From the NCBI GenBank assembly GCA_023249475.1, contig JAHFCO010000026.1, positions 1 through 33,981 on the forward strand: a stretch of DNA of 33,981 nucleotides, given 5' to 3'. This stretch comes from Bacillota bacterium (GTDB lineage Bacteria > Bacillota_I > Bacilli_A > Erysipelotrichales > Erysipelotrichaceae). Shown piece after piece: positions 22,712 to 30,720 of this stretch. A program made the position numbers and the translations under genes. The first letter of the stretch is position 1. Each line of letters starts with the position of its first letter. The notes beneath the pieces are model-generated. The model ran no database searches. It had not been told where the DNA came from and was given only the letters and a program-made list of their open reading frames with translations.

Positions 22712-23836
22712 ATGGAAAAACAAGGAATCGGTTTCTTTGAGCGAAACCTTACGCTCTGGGTGGCGGGATGCATGGTCGTCGGTGTCCTCATCGGTGTCTA
22801 TCTTCCCCAAGTCCCCGCGTTTCTCAGTCGCTTCGAAGTCGCGAGCGTGTCCATTCCGGTCGCGATCCTGATTTGGCTGATGATCTATCCCATGATGCTG
22901 AAAGTCGACTTCGAGAGCATCCGCCATGTCGGGGACAACCCGAAGGGCTTGTATGTCACCTGGGCCGTCAACTGGCTGATCAAACCGTTCACGATGTACC
23001 TCATCGCCTACTTCTTCTTGTACATCGTCTTCGGCACATGGATCACGCCCGACTTGGCGAAAGAATACCTCGCCGGCGCCGTGCTTCTCGGCGCGGCCCC
23101 GTGTACCGCGATGGTCTTTGTCTGGAGCCATCTCACCAAAGGCAACCCCGCCTACACGTTGATCCAGGTCGCCACCAACGATTTGATCATCCTGGTTTTG
23201 TTCGTCCCCATCGTCGCCTTCCTGCTAGGCATCTCCGATATCGCCATCCCTTGGGAGACCTTGTTTCTCTCGGTGGTCCTGTTCGTCGTGATCCCCCTGA
23301 CCTTCGGCTGGCTCTCGCGAAAAATCATCGTCAAAAACAAAGGTCTGGACTATTTCGAACATTCCTTCATCCCTAAATTCTCCAACGTCACCATCGCAGG
23401 GCTCTTGTTGACGCTGATCATCATCTTCTCGTTTCAAGGCCAGGTCATCCTGGACAATCCCTTGCATATCCTGTTGATCGCCATCCCCTTGACCCTGCAA
23501 ACCTTCCTGATTTTCTTCATCGCCTACTTCTGGTCGAAATTATGGAAATTGCCGCACGACGTCGCCGCCCCGGCCGGGATGATCGGCGCCTCGAACTTCT
23601 TCGAACTCGCCGTCGCGGTCGCCATTTCGTTGTTCGGACTTCAGTCCGGCGCGACCTTGGCCACGGTCGTCGGCGTGCTCACGGAAGTCCCCGTGATGTT
23701 GATGTTGGTGAAAATCGCAAACAATACCACCCACTGGTTTAGTCAAAAGGAGGAAACATGTCCCATTTACCAAGAGTCGCCTTCGTCTGCGTCCACAATT
23801 CGTGTCGCTCCCAGATCGCCGAAGCATTATCGGTGA
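22712..23836 (+). CDS. acr3: ACR3-family arsenite efflux permease
   Basis: A 374-residue membrane exporter of As(III) with about ten helices. ACR3 signatures are MIYPMMLKVDFE, LGAAPCTAMVFVWSHLTKGNPAYTL (conserved Cys), QVATNDLIILVLFVPI and GMIGASNFFELAVAVAISLFGL. ATG 22712 (MEKQGIGFFERNLTLWVAG) with GGGAGGG upstream is the start; an in-frame ATG 22673 lies inside arsR. The frame runs 79 bases into arsC, adding 26 residues of non-family sequence after HWFSQKEET. It is unclear whether this tail is functional. Confidence 0.92.
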   Translation: MEKQGIGFFERNLTLWVAGCMVVGVLIGVYLPQVPAFLSRFEVASVSIPVAILIWLMIYPMMLKVDFESIRHVGDNPKGLYVTWAVNWLIKPFTMYLIAYFFLYIVFGTWITPDLAKEYLAGAVLLGAAPCTAMVFVWSHLTKGNPAYTLIQVATNDLIILVLFVPIVAFLLGISDIAIPWETLFLSVVLFVVIPLTFGWLSRKIIVKNKGLDYFEHSFIPKFSNVTIAGLLLTLIIIFSFQGQVILDNPLHILLIAIPLTLQTFLIFFIAYFWSKLWKLPHDVAAPAGMIGASNFFELAVAVAISLFGLQSGATLATVVGVLTEVPVMLMLVKIANNTTHWFSQKEETCPIYQESPSSASTIRVAPRSPKHYR

Positions 23837-24174
23837 AGAATGCCTCGTTGATTTTCGAAGCCTATTCCGCCGGCACCGAAACCAAACCTCGAATCAACCA
23901 GGATGCGGTACGGATCATGAAGTCCCGCTATGCCATCGACATGGAACTGACGCAACGATCCAAACTGATCAGCGACCTTCCGCGCATCGACATCGTCATC
24001 ACGATGGGATGCAACGTCGATTGTCCCTACCTGCCCTGCAAGTTCAGGGAAGACTGGGGCCTGGACGATCCTTCCGGAAAGGACGATGACGAATTCAACC
24101 GTGTCATCGACATCATCGAGTTCAAGGTGAAGGAACTTGCGGAACGGATCCAAAACGGGGAAATCAAGGTTTAA
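23758..24174 (+). CDS. arsC: Arsenate reductase, LMW-phosphatase-like type
   Basis: A 138-residue arsenate reductase, converting As(V) to As(III) for export by ACR3. The P-loop CVHNSCRSQ gives nucleophile Cys11 and Cys16. A redox Cys cluster in TMGCNVDCPYLPC (Cys85, Cys89, Cys94) follows, then the DDPSGKDDDEF segment with the catalytic Asp. The pattern fits thioredoxin-coupled ArsC, but the Cys spacing differs from the Staphylococcus enzyme. The ATG has AAAGGAGG upstream and lies inside the last codons of acr3. Confidence 0.93.
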   Translation: MSHLPRVAFVCVHNSCRSQIAEALSVKNASLIFEAYSAGTETKPRINQDAVRIMKSRYAIDMELTQRSKLISDLPRIDIVITMGCNVDCPYLPCKFREDWGLDDPSGKDDDEFNRVIDIIEFKVKELAERIQNGEIKV

Positions 24175-24180
24175 GTTCGC

Positions 24181-24210
24181 AACGCCGGTCAAGTTACCGG
24201 CGTTTTCTTC
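24181..24210 (+). terminator. Terminator of the ars operon
   Basis: AACGCCGGT (24181-24189) pairs with ACCGGCGTT (24196-24204), followed by TTCTTCT. Confidence 0.8.
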
Positions 24211-24236
24211 TGCTAAAATAGAGACGAGGTGAGACG

Positions 24237-25109
24237 ATGAACGATACGACCCGGGCGGTGATCGCGATGCAGGACTACATCGAAGCGCATTTGAACGAAC
24301 CGATCACACTGGTCCAACTGGCCCGTGCGGCGGGATATTCCCCCTATCATGCGGCGCATCTGTTTTCCGATGCGCTCGGCATCAGTCCGTTGCGCTATAT
24401 CCGCAAGCTCAGGTTAAGCCGAGCCGCCCAAGCGATCCGGGACCAGGACGAAGCGATACTGCAGATTGCCTTCGACTTTCAGTTCGACTCGCATGAAGGG
24501 TTCACCAAAGCGTTCGCCAAACAGTTCGGGATGAGTCCGAGGGAATACCGTCGCAATACGCCGGCCATCGCGCTCTTTCGCCCGTATCGTTTGCTTACCC
24601 GGAAAGAAGAAACGAAAACCATGACAAACAAGACCGTATTCGTCCAACTGGTCCAACGTCCCCATCGCAAGGCGGTGATCCTGCGCGGCAAGAAAGCCGA
24701 TGAGTATTTCGCCTACTGTGAAGAAGTCGGCTGCGACGTCTGGGGCGTGCTATGCAGTATCAAAGAAGCGTTGAATGAACCCATGGGGATGTGGCTCCCT
24801 GAAAAACTGATCAAACCGGGGACGTCGAGCTATGTTCAAGGGGTCGAAGTCCCGCTGGATTATCAAAAACCCATCCCCGAAGGCTTCGAATTCCTCGAGC
24901 TTGAACCCTGCACCTACATGGTGTTTCAAGGCGAGCCATATGACGACGAGAACTTCGAGAGCGAAATCGTCGCGATCCAGGAATCGATCCAACGCTATCA
25001 CCCCGAAAGCGTCGGGTATCGTTTCGACGACACCGTCGCCCCGATGTATCAGCTTGAACCTCGCGGGGAAAGAGGGTACATCGAAGCCCGACCCGTCACG
25101 AAGATCTAA
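24237..25109 (+). CDS. AraC-family regulator with GyrI-like effector domain
   Basis: A 290-residue transcription regulator. Two AraC HTH motifs occupy residues about 8-108 (TLVQLARAAGYSPYHAAHLF and ILQIAFDFQFDSHEGFTKAF ... FGMSPREYRR). The C-terminal part (about 130-290) is a GyrI-like small-molecule binding domain, as in Rob and SAV-type multidrug regulators. GACGAGGTGAG precedes the ATG. It stands alone between two terminators, so a target is not indicated. Confidence 0.9.
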   Translation: MNDTTRAVIAMQDYIEAHLNEPITLVQLARAAGYSPYHAAHLFSDALGISPLRYIRKLRLSRAAQAIRDQDEAILQIAFDFQFDSHEGFTKAFAKQFGMSPREYRRNTPAIALFRPYRLLTRKEETKTMTNKTVFVQLVQRPHRKAVILRGKKADEYFAYCEEVGCDVWGVLCSIKEALNEPMGMWLPEKLIKPGTSSYVQGVEVPLDYQKPIPEGFEFLELEPCTYMVFQGEPYDDENFESEIVAIQESIQRYHPESVGYRFDDTVAPMYQLEPRGERGYIEARPVTKI

Positions 25110-25138
25110 AAACGAAACGTCCGTTTCGTTTTTTTTCA
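25109..25138 (+). terminator. Terminator after the AraC-family gene
   Basis: AACGAAACG and CGTTTCGTT form a stem with a tight loop, with flanking A and T runs. Confidence 0.85.
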
Positions 25139-25189
25139 TCCCTTCTTCACATGCGACGTCGCGTGCAGGGTCCGTCCTTGGGGTGGCTA

Positions 25190-25198
25190 TGGTATAAT
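25190..25198 (+). promoter_or_regulatory. Extended -10 promoter of the phosphotransferase gene
   Basis: TGGTATAAT is an extended -10 element; no good -35 is seen. It lies 20 bases upstream of the start. Confidence 0.5.
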
Positions 25199-25218
25199 GA
25201 AGTCCAGGTAGGACGACC

Positions 25219-26097
25219 ATGGACATCGAAGAGCGAATCATCAGCGAAGTACCGCTCGATAAAGGGTGGTCAAACGATAAGAAATCGATCGTCACGACAC
25301 CGGACGGTCGTTTCGTGCGTCGGATCATCGATGATGCACGGATCAGTTCCACGACGACCCTGTTTTTCCATATCGGAAGCCTGAACCTTGATGACAACCC
25401 GTTCAGCCGTCCGATGGAACTGGATTGCGCCCCGCCGCCGGCCAGGCTCTACACGACCTATGTGGAAGGCGAGGATCTGGAAGAAGCGCTGGGCACCTTA
25501 AGTCAGAAAGAACAGATACGGCTAGGCTATGAAGCCGGATTCGCCCTGAAGAAAATCCATACCCGCGTCCGCGTAAAGGACGACGGGATGTGGGCGAATA
25601 AATACAATGCGAAAATCGACCGTAAAATCAAAGCGTATCAAGAGTGCGGCATCAAGGTCCCGGGGGACCAGCTTCTGATCGACCGGATCGACTCGTTACG
25701 GATCTATCTGGAAGGACGCCCCCAGACCTTCCAGCACGGGGATTATCATGTGGGGAATTTCGTGCTTACCCCGGATCGGCATCTAGGCATCCTGGATTTC
25801 GATCGGTGGGACATCGGGGATCCGTGGGAAGAGTTCAACCGCATCGTCTGGTGCGCCGATCTTTGCCCGGTGTTCGCGAGCGCCCGGATCGACGCCTATT
25901 TCAATTTCCAAGTCCCCGAATCCTTCTTCCCGCTCCTTTTCCTCTATCAAGCCGTGAATGCCTTGGCTTCCTTGCCTTGGGCGATTCCATACGGGGAGAA
26001 AGAAGTCGAAGTGATGCTTAAGAATGCGCGACGATTCAAAGAAGATACGGAAGATTTCGCAAACATAGTGCCGAGATGGTATGAAAAAACGAGGTAA
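25219..26097 (+). CDS. Aminoglycoside phosphotransferase (APH)-fold kinase
   Basis: A 292-residue protein kinase-like phosphotransferase. The catalytic loop is QHGDYHVGNFVL (near residue 172) and the metal-binding motif LDFDRWDIGDPWEEF follows near residue 193. The N-terminal lobe is less clear. Similar proteins phosphorylate choline, fructosamine, homoserine or antibiotics, and nothing here points to resistance. The AlkD-like gene begins two bases after its stop, so the two are co-transcribed. Confidence 0.82.
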   Translation: MDIEERIISEVPLDKGWSNDKKSIVTTPDGRFVRRIIDDARISSTTTLFFHIGSLNLDDNPFSRPMELDCAPPPARLYTTYVEGEDLEEALGTLSQKEQIRLGYEAGFALKKIHTRVRVKDDGMWANKYNAKIDRKIKAYQECGIKVPGDQLLIDRIDSLRIYLEGRPQTFQHGDYHVGNFVLTPDRHLGILDFDRWDIGDPWEEFNRIVWCADLCPVFASARIDAYFNFQVPESFFPLLFLYQAVNALASLPWAIPYGEKEVEVMLKNARRFKEDTEDFANIVPRWYEKTR

Positions 26098-26099
26098 CC

Positions 26100-26789
26100 A
26101 TGGAACTTCAAGAAACCCTTGCCTTGCTTGAAGAAGCGGGCGATGCTTCCACCAAGAAAATCTATCTCAACAACGGTGCGAAAGAACCGTTGTTCGGCGT
26201 GAAAATGGGGGATGTAAGGAAAATCGCCAAAAAGATCAAAGCGGATCAGCGTTTGGCGGATGAACTCTACGATACCGGGAACTTGGATGCGATGATGCTG
26301 GCGGGGATGATTGCCGAACCCGGGGAAATGAACGTCGACCGTTTGGATCGTTGGGTCGAGAAAGCGTATTGCGCGATGATTTCCGAGCGATGCGTCGCCC
26401 CCTTGGCCGCGTTAAATCCGCAACGGTTTGAAATCGCTGCGAAATGGATCGAGCGTCCGCATGAACAAACCGCGTGCGCCGGGTTCACGATCTACGGGAT
26501 GCTTTATTCCCATTTGCCCGATGATCAATTGGATCTCGACCAAGTGAAAAGCGTCGTCGATACGATCGAACGCCGGATCCAAAGCGAGCCGACCTACCTG
26601 CAAAACGCGATGAACAATTGCCTGATCATGATCGGGATCTATGTCTTGCCGCTGACGTCCTATTGTTTGGAAGTTTCGCGTCGGATCGGTTATGTCAAAC
26701 CGACGGTCAAAATCAACAGTTGCAACATCCAGTCCGCCACCGACTACATCGTGCGCTATGCGCCGCGGACGAAAGTGAAGAGTCTCTAG
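26100..26789 (+). CDS. DNA alkylation repair (AlkD-like HEAT) protein
   Basis: A 229-residue all-helical protein with the N-terminal signature GAKEPLFGVKMGDVRKIAKKI and the mid-region MLAGMIAEPGEM, matching the AlkD-type HEAT-repeat family that includes alkylpurine glycosylases. Charged active-site residues of true AlkC/AlkD cannot be confirmed by eye, so it may be a non-catalytic relative. It starts two bases after the phosphotransferase stop, with GAGG at 26092-26095 as ribosome site. cca follows 18 bases later. Confidence 0.72.
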   Translation: MELQETLALLEEAGDASTKKIYLNNGAKEPLFGVKMGDVRKIAKKIKADQRLADELYDTGNLDAMMLAGMIAEPGEMNVDRLDRWVEKAYCAMISERCVAPLAALNPQRFEIAAKWIERPHEQTACAGFTIYGMLYSHLPDDQLDLDQVKSVVDTIERRIQSEPTYLQNAMNNCLIMIGIYVLPLTSYCLEVSRRIGYVKPTVKINSCNIQSATDYIVRYAPRTKVKSL

Positions 26790-26807
26790 GATCAAACGAG
26801 GTAAGCC

Positions 26808-28154
26808 ATGATCAACCACGGGATTCCCAAGCATGTCTTGGGATGCATCGAACGACTTCAAAATAAGGGGTATCAGGCGTACTTGGTCGGAGGATCGGTA
26901 CGCGATTTATGCTTGGGTTTTTTCCCCAAGGATTTCGATCTGTGCACGGATGCGACCCCCGATCAAATCGAAGAAGTGTTCGCCGGCGAAATCCATAAAA
27001 CCTATGGCAAGAAACACGGTACCGTCGGTGTTCTTCAGGCCCAACATTGGATCGAAATCACGACCTTCCGTAAAGACGGAACCTATCGGGACCATCGACG
27101 CCCTGACAACGTCGTCTTCACGACTTCGCTTCAGGAGGATTTGGAGCGTCGCGACTTTACGATCAACGCGATGGCGATGGACGAGAACGGCAAGATCACG
27201 GATTACTTCGATGGCATGCAGGACCTCAACGACGGGATCCTGCGTTGCGTCGGATCGGCGAACCAACGGTTCCAGGAGGATGCGTTGCGCATCCTACGCG
27301 CTTTACGCTTCGCATCGCGCTTCGGGTTTATGATCGAAGAGAATACCGCGGATGCCATCCGCCGATTCGCCTATCTCCTGAAGGAAATCGCCCCGGAGAG
27401 GATCCGCGAAGAACTGAAAGGGATCCTGCTGGGCGACCATGCCGGCAAGATCTTGAGCGAATATGACGACGTGATGGGGATGATCATTCCCGAACTTGAA
27501 GCGGCCAGGGGTTTCGTGCAGTTCTCGCCCGACCACTACGAAGACGTTTATCGCCATACGATCCGCGTCTTGACCATGACGGAGAAAGACATCACCCTAC
27601 GCTTGGCCGCTCTGTTTCATGATTTATCCAAACCCCAAGGCTTGACCCTCAACATCGATCAGATCGCCCTCTATGAACATCATGCGGAAAGCTCGGGCTT
27701 GATTGCCCGGAACATCATGGAATCGCTACACTTCGAAAAGAAACTTTCGCACGAAGTCGGCGAAATCATCGCCTTGCATGAGACCTCCTTTCCCGAACAA
27801 CTCCCGGAGATGTGCCGTTGGCTTGCGAAGACCGGGGAAAAAGTGTTGTTGGCGGGGATCCGTTTGAAAGAATGCGATCTCTTGGCGATGGTCTCGGGGC
27901 AGGGAAGGAAACTTGAGAACTGCTCGCGGGCGCGAAGCTTGGTGATGGAAATCAAAAACAGACAATTGCCCTATCAAGTCAAACATCTCGCGATCAACGG
28001 GGACGACCTGCTTGAACTCGGGTTCAAAGGCAAACGCATTCAATCGACATTGGAAGAATTGTTGGAATGCGTATTGGACAATAAAGTCGCCAACCTGAAC
28101 GCCGACTTGCGTCGAATGGCGCTTGCGCTTGACACTTCGGGGGAAAAACCCTAA
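26808..28154 (+). CDS. cca: CCA tRNA nucleotidyltransferase
   Basis: A 448-residue class II nucleotidyltransferase that adds or repairs the tRNA 3' CCA. The head has YLVGGSVRDLCLG and the catalytic Asp42-x-Asp44 (KDFDLCTDATP), then RRDFTINAMAMD and a basic RFQEDALRILRALRFASRFGF segment. A C-terminal HD domain is present (LAALFHDLSKP, ALYEHHAESS), as in the longer bacterial form. ACGAGG precedes the ATG. The TTGACA promoter for the following genes lies inside its last codons. Confidence 0.9.
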   Translation: MINHGIPKHVLGCIERLQNKGYQAYLVGGSVRDLCLGFFPKDFDLCTDATPDQIEEVFAGEIHKTYGKKHGTVGVLQAQHWIEITTFRKDGTYRDHRRPDNVVFTTSLQEDLERRDFTINAMAMDENGKITDYFDGMQDLNDGILRCVGSANQRFQEDALRILRALRFASRFGFMIEENTADAIRRFAYLLKEIAPERIREELKGILLGDHAGKILSEYDDVMGMIIPELEAARGFVQFSPDHYEDVYRHTIRVLTMTEKDITLRLAALFHDLSKPQGLTLNIDQIALYEHHAESSGLIARNIMESLHFEKKLSHEVGEIIALHETSFPEQLPEMCRWLAKTGEKVLLAGIRLKECDLLAMVSGQGRKLENCSRARSLVMEIKNRQLPYQVKHLAINGDDLLELGFKGKRIQSTLEELLECVLDNKVANLNADLRRMALALDTSGEKP

Positions 28155-28157
28155 AAT
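28129..28157 (+). promoter_or_regulatory. Promoter in the 3' end of cca
   Basis: TTGACA (28129-28134) and TAAAAT (28152-28157) with a 17-base spacer, serving the small ORF and the CorC-like gene. Confidence 0.7.
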
Positions 28158-28186
28158 AAGTGATGATGTTTCAATGGAGGTAAACT

Positions 28187-28285
28187 ATGACCGAAGACAG
28201 TGAAGGGTGCGATCGAAGTATCGACACACAAACCCGAAAGGCGGATGAAAGGTCTTGCACACAGAATAGCGAGGTATCCTTATGA
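28187..28285 (+). CDS. Small ORF (32 residues) translationally coupled to the CorC-like gene
   Basis: ATG 28187 is preceded by ATGGAGGT (GGAGG 28176-28180), one of the best ribosome sites in the window. It encodes 32 mostly polar residues (MTEDSEGCDRSIDTQTRK ... SCTQNSEVSL) with two Cys. The TGA stop overlaps the next gene's ATG in ATGA. It begins about 23 bases after a strong promoter's expected start. It may be a leader peptide or a small protein; no family is recognised. Confidence 0.5.
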   Translation: MTEDSEGCDRSIDTQTRKADERSCTQNSEVSL

Positions 28286-29601
28286 TCGCCCAAGTCGGAT
28301 TTCTTATCGTGTTGATTTTCCTGAACGCTTTTTTTGCCGCTTCGGAAATCGCATTGATCTCCTTAAATGACAATAAGATTCGTTTGATGGCCGAGGATGG
28401 GAATAAAAAAGCCGTCCACCTTCAACGCATCCTCTCCCATCCGACCCGGTTTTTGTCGACGATCCAAATCGGCATCACCTTGGCCGGCTTTTTAGCCTCG
28501 GCGTTCGCATCCGAAAGCTTCGCGATCCCCTTGGTCGACCTACTGAAAACCTTCGATCTGGGAATCAGCGATTCGATCTTGAAAACATTCGCGATGATCT
28601 TCATCACGCTCGTCCTCTCGTTCTTCACCTTGGTCTTGGGCGAATTGGTTCCCAAGCGGATCGCGATGAACGTCGCCGAGCCGGTGTCGTTCGCCGTGGT
28701 CGACATCCTGCGTTTCCTCTTCGCAGTCACCAAACCGATGGTTCTCTTACTGACCTTCGCCACCAACTTCTTCGTCCGCTTGTTCGGCTTCGACCCCAAC
28801 GCCCAAGGCGACCAGGTCACCGAGGAAGAAATCCGGATGATGGTCGATGTGGGTGAGGAAAAAGGGACGATCCGCGAGACCGAAAAAGAGATGATCAACA
28901 ACATCTTCGAATTCGACAACAAGATCGTTTCGGACATCATGACCCACCGGACGGAAATCGCCGGGGTGAGTCTGGATGCGAAACTGGCGGACGTACTCAA
29001 AGTCGTCGCCGCCGAACAATACACCCGTTTCCCGGTCTACCGTGAAAGCATCGACGACATCATCGGCGTCCTCCACGTGAAAGACCTGATCCAATACGTC
29101 GAGTTCTCCGAACAAGACAGCTTCGACCTCCGCACCATCATCCGTTCCCCCTACTATGTCCCCGAATCCAAACGCATCGATGAACTGTTCCGTGAACTCC
29201 AACTCACAAAGACCCACATGGCGGTCGTCATCGACGAGTATGGCGGAACCGGTGGGATCATCACGATCGAAGACTTGATCGAAGAGATCGTCGGCAACAT
29301 TTTCGACGAGTACGACGAAGATGAAATCGAGATCAAGCAGATCAACGAGTCCACCTTCGACGTGGAAGGCTCGACGACCTTGGATGAACTGGAAGAAGAC
29401 TTGGATATCAAGCTACCCATCGAAGAATACGATACGATCAGCGGCTTCATCATCGGCCAGTTGGGGCGCATCCCCGGCGATGGCGAACAGCCCGAAGTGA
29501 CGGTCGACGGCGTTTTGTATCGCGTTTTGAAAGTCGATGAGAAACGCATCACGAAAGTCCAGATCGTCAAACCCGAGATTCTAAGCGAGCAGGAGAGTTA
29601 A
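28282..29601 (+). CDS. CNNM/DUF21-CBS-CorC_HlyC membrane protein
   Basis: A 439-residue membrane protein of the family often called hemolysin or CorC/TlyC, now linked to Mg2+ or Co2+ transport. Four DUF21 helices (about 3-165) contain AASEIALISLNDNKIR and IGITLAGFLASAFA. A CBS pair follows (MTHRTEIAGVSL ... VVIDEYGGTGGIITIEDLIEEIVGNI). The C-terminal CorC_HlyC domain (about 355-435) ends with VQIVKPE. GAGG is 8 bases before the ATG, which overlaps the small ORF. The named toxin activity is unlikely. Confidence 0.93.
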   Translation: MIAQVGFLIVLIFLNAFFAASEIALISLNDNKIRLMAEDGNKKAVHLQRILSHPTRFLSTIQIGITLAGFLASAFASESFAIPLVDLLKTFDLGISDSILKTFAMIFITLVLSFFTLVLGELVPKRIAMNVAEPVSFAVVDILRFLFAVTKPMVLLLTFATNFFVRLFGFDPNAQGDQVTEEEIRMMVDVGEEKGTIRETEKEMINNIFEFDNKIVSDIMTHRTEIAGVSLDAKLADVLKVVAAEQYTRFPVYRESIDDIIGVLHVKDLIQYVEFSEQDSFDLRTIIRSPYYVPESKRIDELFRELQLTKTHMAVVIDEYGGTGGIITIEDLIEEIVGNIFDEYDEDEIEIKQINESTFDVEGSTTLDELEEDLDIKLPIEEYDTISGFIIGQLGRIPGDGEQPEVTVDGVLYRVLKVDEKRITKVQIVKPEILSEQES

Positions 29602-29615
29602 CTCCTGCTTTTTCT
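29588..29615 (+). terminator. Terminator of the CorC-like gene
   Basis: AGCAGGAG (29588-29595) pairs with CTCCTGCT (29602-29609) and is followed by Ts. The loop contains the stop codon. Confidence 0.85.
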
Positions 29616-29619
29616 ATGT

Positions 29620-29647
29620 AAAAAAGGCTTACCGTTCACGGTAAGCC
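29620..29647 (-). terminator. Terminator of the Old Yellow Enzyme gene
   Basis: GGCTTACCG and CGGTAAGCC form a perfect 9-bp stem with a four-base loop; the T run is on the minus strand. The last codons lie in the stem. Confidence 0.85.
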
Positions 29648-30648
29648 CTCGCATAGGACGAGATGAGTCGATCCAATTGATTGTCTTTGGCATACGCTTC
29701 AAACATCCAGAACGGATTGCGCAGCAATTCTCTGCCCAGCGCGACCAGATCGGCTTTGCCTTCGGCCAGGATCTCTTCGACCTGGTCCAGACGCGTGATC
29801 AGTCCGACGGCGATGACGGGCAAACCGAGACGTTGTTTGATTTCATGGGCGAACTCGACCTGATATCCCGGTTTCAAGGGGATCGCACGGTTGACGTTGC
29901 CGCCCGAGGAAACGTGGACCAGATCGATCTTGTCTTTCAATGGCCACAATAGATTTCCGACTTCGTGCACATCCAAGCCGTTCTCATCCCAATCGCTGGC
30001 GGAAACACGGACTTGTAGGATTTTTTCACTCGGCCAGTACTTTTGCACTTCATCGACCACTTCCATTAGGAAACGTCCGCGGTTTTCGGTGGATCCGCCA
30101 TACATATCTTCTCGTAGATTCGACAAAGGGCTCATGAACTCATGGATCAGATAGCCGTGGGCGCCATGGATTTCGACGATGTCGAACCCCGCCGCTTCGG
30201 CACGACGCGCGGCTTGCCCGAACGCCTTGATTACTTCGTCGATATCCTTTTTCGTCATTTCTTCGGGAACGGCATACCGTTCGCTATGCGCGATGGCGCT
30301 TGGCGCCAAGCGCCGATAACTTCCGGCTTCGCTCTTTCTCCCCGCATGGATCAATTGGATCCCGATCTTGGAACCGTTGCGATGCACCTCGTCGACGATT
30401 TCCTTCAGCGCCGGGATGAACTTGTCGTCCCAAAGACCCAGGTCGCCATCGGAGATGCGGCCACCCTCCGTCACGCCGGTCGCTTCAATGATGATCATTC
30501 CGACCTTCCCGAACGCGGGGGTCGTGTAATGGGTGAAATGGAATTGATCCGCAAATCCGTTCTTTGCCTGATACATGCACATCGGCGGCATGACCAATCG
30601 GTTCGGTAAGGTAAGGTTCTTCAGTTGATAGGATTCGGTGATTCTCAT
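29629..30648 (-). CDS. namA: NADPH dehydrogenase, Old Yellow Enzyme family (YqjM/NamA type)
   Basis: A 339-residue FMN-dependent ene-reductase that reduces activated alkenes, acting on electrophile stress. Visible family features are PNRLVMPPMCMYQ (Cys24, the regulatory Cys of YqjM-type), IQLIHAGRKSE, VEIHGAHGYLIHEFMSPLSNLR, YGGSTENRGRF and the C-terminal DLVALGRELLRNP. GGAGG precedes the ATG on the minus strand. It diverges from a pirin gene, and the two promoters overlap. Confidence 0.93.
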   Translation of the reverse strand: MRITESYQLKNLTLPNRLVMPPMCMYQAKNGFADQFHFTHYTTPAFGKVGMIIIEATGVTEGGRISDGDLGLWDDKFIPALKEIVDEVHRNGSKIGIQLIHAGRKSEAGSYRRLAPSAIAHSERYAVPEEMTKKDIDEVIKAFGQAARRAEAAGFDIVEIHGAHGYLIHEFMSPLSNLREDMYGGSTENRGRFLMEVVDEVQKYWPSEKILQVRVSASDWDENGLDVHEVGNLLWPLKDKIDLVHVSSGGNVNRAIPLKPGYQVEFAHEIKQRLGLPVIAVGLITRLDQVEEILAEGKADLVALGRELLRNPFWMFEAYAKDNQLDRLISSYARAYRER

Positions 30649-30657
30649 GCTTCCTCC

Positions 30658-30674
30658 ACGGACGAATTGTCCGT
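30658..30674. promoter_or_regulatory. Palindrome between namA and pirin genes
   Basis: ACGGAC-GAATT-GTCCGT is a perfect inverted repeat covering the -35 of the pirin promoter and the namA leader. It may bind a regulator controlling both genes. Confidence 0.55.
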
Positions 30675-30695
30675 ATTCAGTTTATGACATATAAT
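30667..30695 (+). promoter_or_regulatory. Pirin gene promoter
   Basis: TTGTCC (30667-30672) and TATAAT (30690-30695) with a 17-base spacer. Confidence 0.65.
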
Positions 30696-30707
30696 GGAAA
30701 GTGTAAA
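30679..30707 (-). promoter_or_regulatory. namA promoter, overlapping the divergent promoter
   Basis: On the minus strand, TTTACA (30702-30707) and TAAACT (30679-30684) are 17 bases apart. It occupies the same DNA as the plus-strand promoter. Confidence 0.6.
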
Positions 30708-30720
30708 GGGAGGAACTCCG

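Noticed and set aside
25219-26097. Antibiotic resistance by the APH-fold kinase
   Set aside because: The Brenner motif is shared by many metabolic kinases and no resistance-specific residues or mobile context are visible.
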